Shown piece after piece: positions 35,088 through 41,571 of a DNA stretch of 41,571 nucleotides. How positions within the stretch are numbered: the first letter of the stretch is position 1; each line of letters opens with the position of its first letter. Location: positions 1-41,571 of the forward strand of contig CAJUSO010000030.1 of assembly GCA_910588965.1 (NCBI GenBank). Direction: 5' to 3'. The DNA is from an uncultured Lachnospiraceae bacterium. GTDB taxonomy: Bacteria > Bacillota > Clostridia > Lachnospirales > Lachnospiraceae. The translations under genes and the position numbers were made by a program. Under the pieces are notes generated by a model. The model was not told the DNA's origin and searched no databases. It saw only the letters and a program-made list of their open reading frames with translations.

Positions 35088-35152
35088 AGGTGCAGCAAAT
35101 GCAGCAGGGAAACCAGATAGCTGCAGGCAAGACAGATTATAAGGAGGGAATT

Positions 35153-36943
35153 ATGATAGCAGGAAGGATAGATGCGCTTCGGGCAGAAATGCGCAAAAGG
35201 AAGATTGACATGTATATTGTGCCTACCTCTGATTTCCACGAATCGGAATATGTGGGCGAACATTTTAAGGCAAGGAAATTCATCACTGGATTTACCGGCT
35301 CTGCCGGGACGGCAGTCATTACCTTGGAAGAGGCCGGCTTATGGACAGATGGGCGGTACTTTATCCAGGCGGAGAAGGAATTGGCCGGTACGCCTGTCAC
35401 CCTATACCGCATGGGGGAAGAGGGCGTCCCTACCGTCAGGGAATATGTGGAGAAGAACCTTGGGCCGGCCGGCTGCCTGGGCTTTGACGGCCGTGTGGTG
35501 AATGCCAAAGACGGCGCAGGATATGAAAAAACTGCCCTGGACAGGCAAGGGTCTGTGTATGTGGAAGAAGATTTGGTGGGCCTGGTGTGGGAAGGCCGCC
35601 CAGGGCTCCCCAAGCACCCAGCCTACATCCTTGCGGAAAAGTATGCCGGGGAAGGCGTCCAAAGCAAGCTGGGGAGGCTGCGCGGGAAAATGAAGGAGAA
35701 GGGCGCCGGCATCCATATCCTGACTTCCTTGTATGATATCGCCTGGCTTTTCAATATCCGCGGGGGCGACATTCCCCATGTGCCGGTAGCCTTGTCCTTT
35801 GCGGCCATTACAATGAAGGAAAGCTTCTGGTTCGTCCATGAGGAGGTTTTAAGCCAGGCCCTGAAAGATTACTGCCGGGAAAATAAAATTACGATCTGCC
35901 CCTATGAGGGTATTTACAGCTATGCATCCCAAATCCCTGCCGGGGAATCCGTGCTTTTGGATCCCAAAATTGTCAACTACCGCATTTTCCACAGCCTGCC
36001 CGAGGGAGGGAAGGCCATCCAGGCAGACAACCCCACGGAATGGATGAAAGCGGTTAAGAATGAGACGGAGATTTCCAATATCCGCAACGCCCACGTCAAG
36101 GACGGCGTTGCCTTTACAAAATTTATGTACTGGTTAAAGACCCACGTCGGCAAAATGGAAATCACTGAGATTTCAGCTTCTGATTATTTGGAAAGCTTAA
36201 GGCGCGCCCAGGATCTGTTTGTGGACTTGAGTTTTGACACCATCAGCGCCTATGGCCCGAACGCCGCCATGATGCACTACACAGCCACCCCGGATTCTGA
36301 CACAAGGCTTGAGCCCCATGGGTTCCTCTTGGTGGATTCTGGCGGCCACTACCTGGACGGCAGCACGGATATCACCAGGACCATGGCTTTAGGGGAACTG
36401 AGCTGGGAAGAGAAATTCCACTTTACCACGGTCTGCCGTTCGAACCTGAACCTGGCTGCGGCCAAGTTCCTCTATGGCTGCTGCGGCCTGAACCTGGACA
36501 TCCTTTCCCGGGGCCCCTTGTGGGAGTTAGGCCTTGACTACAAATGCGGCACCGGCCATGGCATCGGCTATCTTCTGAACGTCCATGAAGGCCCCAACGG
36601 CTTCCGCTGGAAGCTGGTGCCAGAGCGCAACGACAGCTGTGTCCTGGAAGAGGGCATGGTCACCACGGACGAGCCCGGCCTGTACCTGGAAGGGAAATAC
36701 GGCATCCGCACCGAGAATGAGCTTCTCTGCAAGAAGGCTGGCAAAAATGAATACGGCCAGTTTATGGAATTTGAGGCAATCACCTATGCCCCCATTGACT
36801 TAGACGCCATCCTCCCAGAGGAAATGACGGCCAGGGAGCGCAAGCTATTGAATGATTACCATAAGATGGTATATAGGGAGATTTCGCCCTTCCTGACGGA
36901 AGAAGAACAAAAATGGCTGGCAGGGTATACAAGGGAAATATAA
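35153..36943 (+). CDS. Xaa-Pro aminopeptidase (M24B, three-domain aminopeptidase P)
   Basis: This 596-residue cytosolic metallopeptidase removes the N-terminal residue before a proline. Two creatinase N-like domains (about 1-135 and 140-300) precede the pita-bread catalytic domain (305-525). The five metal ligands are Asp395 (VDSGG), Asp406 (STDITRT), His469 (GTGHG), Glu507 (TDEPG) and Glu521 (TENELL). A C-terminal extension (to 596) is typical of the long, eukaryote-like form. AAGGAGGG at 35141-35148 decides the start; a reading from 35090 would begin just after the -10. There is no signal peptide. It has its own promoter and terminator. Its closeness to arabinofuranosidases that may act on proline/hydroxyproline-rich glycoproteins is suggestive but may be chance. 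Confidence 0.93.
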   Translation: MIAGRIDALRAEMRKRKIDMYIVPTSDFHESEYVGEHFKARKFITGFTGSAGTAVITLEEAGLWTDGRYFIQAEKELAGTPVTLYRMGEEGVPTVREYVEKNLGPAGCLGFDGRVVNAKDGAGYEKTALDRQGSVYVEEDLVGLVWEGRPGLPKHPAYILAEKYAGEGVQSKLGRLRGKMKEKGAGIHILTSLYDIAWLFNIRGGDIPHVPVALSFAAITMKESFWFVHEEVLSQALKDYCRENKITICPYEGIYSYASQIPAGESVLLDPKIVNYRIFHSLPEGGKAIQADNPTEWMKAVKNETEISNIRNAHVKDGVAFTKFMYWLKTHVGKMEITEISASDYLESLRRAQDLFVDLSFDTISAYGPNAAMMHYTATPDSDTRLEPHGFLLVDSGGHYLDGSTDITRTMALGELSWEEKFHFTTVCRSNLNLAAAKFLYGCCGLNLDILSRGPLWELGLDYKCGTGHGIGYLLNVHEGPNGFRWKLVPERNDSCVLEEGMVTTDEPGLYLEGKYGIRTENELLCKKAGKNEYGQFMEFEAITYAPIDLDAILPEEMTARERKLLNDYHKMVYREISPFLTEEEQKWLAGYTREI

Positions 36944-36961
36944 GAGGAGAAGATAAAAAGC

Positions 36962-36981
36962 GGCCATCCGCAAGGATGGCC
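36962..36981 (+). terminator. hairpin after the aminopeptidase gene
   Basis: GGCCATCC (36962-36969) and GGATGGCC (36974-36981) close on a GCAA tetraloop. AAAAA lies on both sides, so there is no T-run on the + strand and terminator function is uncertain. Confidence 0.5.
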
Positions 36982-37001
36982 AAAAATCTACGGGGAGTAC
37001 C

Positions 37002-37024
37002 TCCTGGATTCCGGGAATCCAGGA
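37002..37024. other. 23-bp palindrome upstream of mbl
   Basis: TCCTGGATTCC is mirrored by GGAATCCAGGA around one G. It could be an operator or a transcript hairpin. It is part of the 371-nt gap 36944-37314, which otherwise holds the hairpin at 36962, a possible small ORF and the mbl promoter. Confidence 0.4.
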
Positions 37025-37034
37025 AGCATGAGTT

Positions 37035-37166
37035 ATGAAAAATTATATTAGCTTATTAGCTAGTACGTGTTTCAGTATAACCAGGAAATGTGATATATAT
37101 GTGAGGGAAGTAAAAAAAAATTTAGAAATCTATAAAAAATACATAAACTTTTCTAAGGAATCCTGA
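37035..37166 (+). CDS. possible small ORF, 43 residues
   Basis: An open frame of 43 codons runs in an AT-rich gap where stops are frequent. AGGAAG lies at 37021-37026, 8 nt before the ATG. The product opens MKNYISLL, is basic, has two cysteines and a lysine/tyrosine-rich C-terminal helix. I recognise no family. It might be chance; the palindrome just upstream makes a short regulated transcript possible. Confidence 0.3.
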   Translation: MKNYISLLASTCFSITRKCDIYVREVKKNLEIYKKYINFSKES

Positions 37167-37215
37167 GAAATTGGTTAAGAATGCACGTTTTTTACAAAAT
37201 TGGAAAAAAAAGGCT

Positions 37216-37243
37216 TTGAAAATCCCCCATGATTGTATATAAT
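37216..37243 (+). promoter_or_regulatory. promoter of the mbl-flagellar rod operon
   Basis: -35 TTGAAA (37216-37221), 16-nt spacer, -10 TATAAT (37238-37243), about 70 nt before the mbl start. Confidence 0.65.
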
Positions 37244-37314
37244 GTAACTATGTATGGAAAAATAGAATATCATGTTGAAGTGTGTTCACATAGAGAACGA
37301 AAGGGGACAGTCAT

Positions 37315-38304
37315 ATGGCCACAGATATTGGAATTGATTTAGGGACAGCTAGCATCCTGGTGTATATCAAAGGAAAGGGCGTTGTGTTAAAAGAGCCTTC
37401 CGTTGTTGCTTTTGACAGAGATACCAATAAGATAAAAGCGATTGGGGAAGAGGCCCGGCTGATGCTGGGGAGGACTCCTGGGAATATTGTTGCGGTAAGG
37501 CCCTTGCGCCAAGGCGTAATCTCCGATTATACGGTGACGGAGAAGATGATGAAATATTTTATCCAGAAGGCGCTGGGGAAAAAGAGCTTCCGCAAGCCCA
37601 GGATTAGCGTATGCGTCCCAAGCGGTGTGACAGAAGTAGAGAAGAAGGCTGTGGAGGACGCCACATACCAGGCAGGAGCCAGGGAAGTATCCATTATTGA
37701 GGAGCCGATTGCAGCAGCAATCGGCGCCGGCGTGGACATTGCGAAACCCTGCGGCAATATGATTGTGGACATTGGCGGCGGTACGGCAGATATCGCAGTC
37801 ATATCCCTGGGCGGCACCGTAGTAAGTACCTCCATTAAGATTGCAGGGGATGACTTTGATGAAGCCATTGTCCGTTATATGAGGAAGAAGCATAACCTGC
37901 TGATTGGTGAGAGGACGGCAGAGGATATTAAGATTAAGATTGGGACCTGTTTCCCATTGGCACAGAACGATACCATGGATGTAAGGGGCAGGAACCTGGT
38001 GACCGGCCTTCCTAAGACGGTGTCCGTATCCTCAGAAGAGACAGAGGAGGCATTGCGGGAGAACACGCTGCAGATTGTGGAGGCAGTCCACAGCGTATTG
38101 GAGAAAACCCCTCCAGAGCTGGCAGCAGACGTGGCGGACCGGGGGATTATCCTAACCGGCGGCGGCTCATTGCTCAGGGGGTTAGAAGAGCTGATTGAGG
38201 ACCGGACCGGGATCAATACAATGACGGCGGAAGAGCCTATGACCTGCGTGGCAGTCGGCACAGGAAAATATGTAGAATTTTTATCAGGGAAACGGGAAGA
38301 GTAG
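37315..38304 (+). CDS. mbl: MreB/Mbl-family bacterial actin, rod-shape protein
   Basis: This 329-residue ATP-binding filament protein guides lateral wall synthesis under the membrane. Actin-fold motifs are intact: phosphate 1 DLGTAS (8-13), phosphate 2 DIGGGTADIAV (about 152-162), RTAEDIKIKIG, and the adenosine motif TGGGSLL (about 283-289). The length is the family norm. AAAGGGG precedes the ATG. The order mbl-flgF-flgG copies Bacillus mbl-flhO-flhP, which is why I name it mbl rather than mreB. The spoIIID gene found before mbl in Bacillus is absent here. Confidence 0.9.
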   Translation: MATDIGIDLGTASILVYIKGKGVVLKEPSVVAFDRDTNKIKAIGEEARLMLGRTPGNIVAVRPLRQGVISDYTVTEKMMKYFIQKALGKKSFRKPRISVCVPSGVTEVEKKAVEDATYQAGAREVSIIEEPIAAAIGAGVDIAKPCGNMIVDIGGGTADIAVISLGGTVVSTSIKIAGDDFDEAIVRYMRKKHNLLIGERTAEDIKIKIGTCFPLAQNDTMDVRGRNLVTGLPKTVSVSSEETEEALRENTLQIVEAVHSVLEKTPPELAADVADRGIILTGGGSLLRGLEELIEDRTGINTMTAEEPMTCVAVGTGKYVEFLSGKREE

Positions 38305-38355
38305 CCGATATAATAGAATAGGGCATAATAACAGTTACAGAAGGAGCAGTGAATT

Positions 38356-39156
38356 ATGGTAAAAGGATTGTACACTGCCTATACAGGCATGCTGAACCAG
38401 CAGAACCGGCTAGATGTCCTGACGAACAACCTTGCCAATTCTGCAACCAACGGATTTAAGAAGGAAGGCTCTACCTCCCAGTCTTTTGATGAAACTTTGG
38501 CCATTAAGATTAAGGATACGTCGGATTACGGCATGGCCAAGCGCCTTGGGGATGTCTCCCTGGGCGTCAAGATTGGGGAATGCTACACGGATTTTGGGCA
38601 GGGGGCGTTCCGCGTCACAGACAATGTGTATGACATTGCGTTAGACGGGGATGGCTTCTTTGCAGTTTCCTTTACCAGCAAGGATGGGGAGGCTTCCGTA
38701 AAATATACCAGGGACGGTGCATTTACAGTCAGCCAGGATGGCTATCTGATGACAAAAGACGGGGATTTCGTGCTGAACCCTGCGGCCGCGCAGGCCGGGA
38801 ACCCTGGCCAGGCCGGGTACATTCGCGTGGATCCCAATGTCAAGATTGTGGTGGACGAAGGCGGCAACATTTACCAGAATAACGTGCAGGTCGGGCAGAT
38901 TGGGCTTGTGGATTTTGCAGATTACAATTACCTCTCGAAATACGGCGAGAATATGTATGAGATGGTAGAAGGCGGCCAGCGGCAGGCTGCAAATCCCAAA
39001 GTGGTGCAGGGCACGCTGGAAATGTCAAATGTAAACGTTATTTCCGAGATGGTGGAAATGATTTCCATTTCCAGGGCTTACGAGTCCAACCAGAAAATCA
39101 TCCAGACAATTGACGAGACGCTTGATAAGGCCGTGAACAGTATCGGCAAGGCATAG
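38356..39156 (+). CDS. flgF: flagellar basal-body rod protein (FlgF/FlhO type)
   Basis: This 266-residue subunit of the flagellar rod is exported by the flagellar type III apparatus, so no signal peptide is expected or seen. The rod/hook N-terminal signature is LYTAYTGMLNQQNRLDVLTN (5-24) followed by NLANSATNGFK. The central FlgE/F/G domain has DGDGFFAV and YTRDGAF. The C-terminal coiled helix motif is EMVEMISISRAYESNQK. GAAGGAG lies 9 nt before the ATG. It forms an operon with mbl (51-nt gap) and flgG (17-nt gap). FlgF and FlgG are hard to tell apart; the order follows FlhO then FlhP of Bacillus. Confidence 0.88.
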   Translation: MVKGLYTAYTGMLNQQNRLDVLTNNLANSATNGFKKEGSTSQSFDETLAIKIKDTSDYGMAKRLGDVSLGVKIGECYTDFGQGAFRVTDNVYDIALDGDGFFAVSFTSKDGEASVKYTRDGAFTVSQDGYLMTKDGDFVLNPAAAQAGNPGQAGYIRVDPNVKIVVDEGGNIYQNNVQVGQIGLVDFADYNYLSKYGENMYEMVEGGQRQAANPKVVQGTLEMSNVNVISEMVEMISISRAYESNQKIIQTIDETLDKAVNSIGKA

Positions 39157-39173
39157 GAAGGAGCTGTATTAAT

Positions 39174-39992
39174 ATGATGAGAGCATTGTGGTCGGCGGCA
39201 TCGGGCATGATTGCCCAGCAGACGGCAGTGGACAGCATTGCGCATAACCTGGCGAATGTGAATACCAATGGATATAAGACAGAGAAGGCAGAGTTCAAAT
39301 CACTGCTTTACCAGACGCTTCAGACAAGGACCACCACTGCAAATGGGGAACAGAAGCCTATCAACGCACAAGTCGGGCTGGGCACCAGGGTTGCATCCAT
39401 TACTTCTTACTTTGGGCAGGGACCCATGCTGGAGAGCGAGAGCGATACGGCATTTGCAATTAATGGAGACGGCTTTTTTGCGGTTAGGGGTGCAGACGGC
39501 AATACATACTATACCCGCAAGGGTGATTTTAAGCTGAGCCTGGACGGGGACGGGTATAAATCGCTTGTTACCTCAGAAGGGTATCCGGTCCTGGATACGA
39601 ATGGGAACCCAATCCGGATTCCGGCAGATGTCAGCACGACCAGGCTGTCCGTTAGTTCGGAAGGGAATTTTGGGTATTTGGATCCCCAAGGGAATTTTGT
39701 GGATTTGAATGCTGCCTTTGGGCTGTACCAGTTCAGCAACCCGGCAGGTCTTGAGAAGCTGTCCAACAGCCTCCTGCAGGTAACAGATGCCTCAGGCGCG
39801 CCTTTGAGCGAGGCGACGAACCAGAACCTGACCCAGAGCGTGATCCGCATTGGCTATCTGGAAGGCTCCAATGTCCAGGTGGCAGATGAGATGGTGAACC
39901 TGATTGTGGCACAGAGGGCGTATGAGATGAATTCCAAGGCCATCCAGGCTTCCGATGATATGCTGGGGCAGGCAAACCAGCTGAAGAGGTAA
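39174..39992 (+). CDS. flgG: flagellar basal-body rod protein (FlgG/FlhP type)
   Basis: This 272-residue distal rod subunit has the N-terminal motif ALWSAASGMIAQQTAVDSIA then HNLANVNTNGYK. The middle domain has NGDGFFAVRG and YTRKGDF. The C-terminal helix is EMVNLIVAQRAYEMNSKAIQ, near-textbook FlgG. AGGAAGGAG precedes the ATG at 39174. It is a paralogue of the gene before it, and the two should stack in one rod. Confidence 0.93.
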   Translation: MMRALWSAASGMIAQQTAVDSIAHNLANVNTNGYKTEKAEFKSLLYQTLQTRTTTANGEQKPINAQVGLGTRVASITSYFGQGPMLESESDTAFAINGDGFFAVRGADGNTYYTRKGDFKLSLDGDGYKSLVTSEGYPVLDTNGNPIRIPADVSTTRLSVSSEGNFGYLDPQGNFVDLNAAFGLYQFSNPAGLEKLSNSLLQVTDASGAPLSEATNQNLTQSVIRIGYLEGSNVQVADEMVNLIVAQRAYEMNSKAIQASDDMLGQANQLKR

Positions 39993-40050
39993 CCCGGAAG
40001 CGCTGATATAGCTGACATAATGGAACATAACCATAGAAAGAAGGGTACTT

Positions 40051-40401
40051 ATGAGTCTTAGCTTAGATGGGATTAACCCGTATGGCAATTATAATATGGA
40101 CACGACGTCCACAGGCAAATTGGAAGAGACGCTGAATTCAGACCTATCCAAAGCTACGGATGATGAACTGATGTCCGTGTGCAGGGACTTTGAATCTTAT
40201 TTTGTGGAGCAGATGTTTAAGGCCATGCAGAAAATGGTGCCGGAGTCCAGCCAGGAGATGTCTTCTTCTACCAAGCAGCTCCAGGATTATTACAAAGAGC
40301 AGATGACCCAGAGTTTTGCGGAGCAGTCCACAGAGTCTGGCGGGCTGGGGATTGCGCAGATGCTGTATGAGCAGATGAAACGCAATTACGGTTTGGAATA
40401 G
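40051..40401 (+). CDS. flgJ: FlgJ-like rod-binding domain protein
   Basis: This 116-residue protein holds only the rod-binding domain of FlgJ (CRDFESYFVEQMFKAMQKM at about 44-62, DYYKEQMTQSFAEQ, GGLGIAQMLYEQM). The muramidase domain of enteric FlgJ is absent, as is usual in Firmicutes. It caps or scaffolds rod assembly in the wall. GAAAGAAGGG precedes the ATG. It is the last flagellar gene of this run; the next gene starts 4 nt after its stop. Confidence 0.85.
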   Translation: MSLSLDGINPYGNYNMDTTSTGKLEETLNSDLSKATDDELMSVCRDFESYFVEQMFKAMQKMVPESSQEMSSSTKQLQDYYKEQMTQSFAEQSTESGGLGIAQMLYEQMKRNYGLE

Positions 40402-40405
40402 GGCT

Positions 40406-41571
40406 GTGGAGACATTGGCAGGGTTTGTGGGGCATATCGTGTTCCAGAACCCAGAAAATGGCTATACGGTATTGGATTTGGTCTGCGGGGAGGAGGAGGT
40501 TACCTGTGTGGGGCTGTTCCACGGCGTGGGCGAAGGCGAAAGCCTGTCCATGGACGGGGAATATGCGACCCATCCTTCCTATGGCAGGCAGTTTAAGATG
40601 GAATCTTTCCAGGTGAAGCCGCCGGAGGATGCAGCCTCCATGGAACGCTACCTGGGTTCGGGCGCCATTAAGGGCGTAGGCGCGGCATTGGCTGCCCGCA
40701 TTGTCCGGAAGTTCCGGGGGGATACCTTCCGTGTCATCGAAGAGGAGCCGGAGCGCCTGGCAGAGGTGAAGGGCATCAGCAAGAATAAGGCCATGGAGAT
40801 TGCAGCCCAGGTCGTGGGCAAGCAGGAAATGCGCCAGGCTATGCTTTTCCTGCAGCAGTATGGGATTTCCCAGTCCTTGGGCGCCAAGATTTACCAGGCC
40901 TATGGGCAGAGGCTTTATGGGATCCTAAAGGAAAACCCTTACCGCCTGGCAGAGGATATCCAGGGCGTGGGGTTTAAGGTGGCGGATGGGATTGCCGCCA
41001 AGATAGGGATTCGCCCGGATTCGGATTTCCGTATCCGGAGCGGCATCCTGTATGCCTTAGCCCAGTCAGCCCTAGAGGGGCACACCTGCCTGCCAGCGGA
41101 ATTGCTGGGGCAGAAAGCAGGCGGGCTGTTAGGGGTCGTGCCTGGGGATATGGAAAAGTATTACATGGATCTTGCCATAGACAAAAAAATCATAGTGAAA
41201 GAGACAGAGGGCGGCCGGTTTATCTATGCGGCCCATTATTATTATATGGAAGCCAATACGGCCGCCATGCTCAAGCAGCTGGATATTTCCTATGAAGTGC
41301 CGGAGGGGGAAATCCAAAGGCGGATTTCAGAGATTGAGAAGGCGGCGGGCGTGGCTTTGGACGGGCTCCAGGCAGAGGCGGTACGGCAGGCCGCTACGAA
41401 CGGCCTGATGGTCATCACGGGGGGCCCAGGCACAGGCAAGACCACCACGATTAATACGATAATCCGTTATTTTGAAATGGAGGGCCTGGATATTTTCCTG
41501 GCTGCACCCACAGGGAGGGCGGCAAAGCGTATGGGCGAGGCCACAGGGTTTGAGGCCAGGACCATCCACCG
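40406..41571 (+). CDS. recD2: RecD2-like ATP-dependent DNA helicase, 5' part
   Basis: The frame stays open to the window end (388 complete codons). The N-terminal OB-like part (AGFVGHIVFQN, GYTVLDL) precedes helix-hairpin-helix repeats: GAIKGVGAALAARIV, LAEVKGISKNKA, FLQQYGISQSLGAKIY, GVGFKVADGIA. LDGLQAEAV leads into Walker A GGPGTGKT (about 339-346) and AAPTGRAAKRM (motif Ia). This is the RecD2 layout of bacteria without RecBC partnership; it unwinds DNA 5' to 3' in repair. The best start is GTG at 40406, 4 nt after flgJ, with a weak ribosome site; TTG at 40415 is possible. The C-terminal helicase motifs lie outside the window. Confidence 0.88.
   Translation, partial: METLAGFVGHIVFQNPENGYTVLDLVCGEEEVTCVGLFHGVGEGESLSMDGEYATHPSYGRQFKMESFQVKPPEDAASMERYLGSGAIKGVGAALAARIVRKFRGDTFRVIEEEPERLAEVKGISKNKAMEIAAQVVGKQEMRQAMLFLQQYGISQSLGAKIYQAYGQRLYGILKENPYRLAEDIQGVGFKVADGIAAKIGIRPDSDFRIRSGILYALAQSALEGHTCLPAELLGQKAGGLLGVVPGDMEKYYMDLAIDKKIIVKETEGGRFIYAAHYYYMEANTAAMLKQLDISYEVPEGEIQRRISEIEKAAGVALDGLQAEAVRQAATNGLMVITGGPGTGKTTTINTIIRYFEMEGLDIFLAAPTGRAAKRMGEATGFEARTIH

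Overview
The window reads as a chromosomal segment of a motile, Gram-positive, anaerobic Clostridia, most likely Lachnospiraceae. The grounds are a class C sortase pilus locus, SipW-type signal peptidase, strong AGGAGG ribosome sites, Big_2/FIVAR/Fn3-rich exported enzymes, and an mbl-flgF-flgG-flgJ cluster matching the Bacillus mbl-flhO-flhP order. There are 25 well-supported genes (the last cut by the window end) plus one possible small ORF. I see no rRNA, tRNA or CRISPR.

Region 1 (1-9568) is a surface-fibre operon on the + strand. It holds an LPSTG backbone pilin, a block of three strong hairpins, a class C sortase, an unanchored pilin-like protein, two proteins with SipW/TasA-type signal peptides, two membrane-anchored surface proteins with unusual sorting-like tails, a SipW-type signal peptidase, a SARP/BTAD-like regulator with a degenerate GGDEF-like domain, and a small unknown protein, then a terminator. 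Sortase-built pili and SipW-processed fibres are thus encoded in one apparent transcript with a dedicated regulator.

Region 2 (9569-15800) starts with a tyrosine recombinase and a zinc-ribbon DUF6431-like protein expressed leftward from a near-consensus promoter, convergent with the pilus operon. A hybrid histidine kinase with two receiver domains and a leftward PIN/NYN-like nuclease-type protein follow.

Region 3 (15822-34993) is a block of very large secreted proteins: a GH59-like enzyme (leftward), an Ig/Fn3 protein, an S8 serine protease, a GH127 beta-L-arabinofuranosidase and a GH51 alpha-L-arabinofuranosidase. Together they suit the breakdown of arabinose- and galactose-decorated plant glycoprotein or arabinogalactan. 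The main hidden signal is here: three adjacent genes of unrelated function (21386, 23308, 25653) share an ungapped promoter of about 70 bp and related signal peptides, as if one promoter-leader cassette had been placed in front of different coding sequences. In the first of them the cassette is fused upstream of a second, complete ribosome site and signal peptide. The GH127 and GH51 genes also share a discoidin-like module and about 450 bp of C-terminal sequence.

Region 4 (35153-41571) is core genome: a three-domain Xaa-Pro aminopeptidase, an Mbl-type actin homologue, two flagellar rod proteins, a FlgJ rod-binding domain, and the first 388 codons of a RecD2 helicase.
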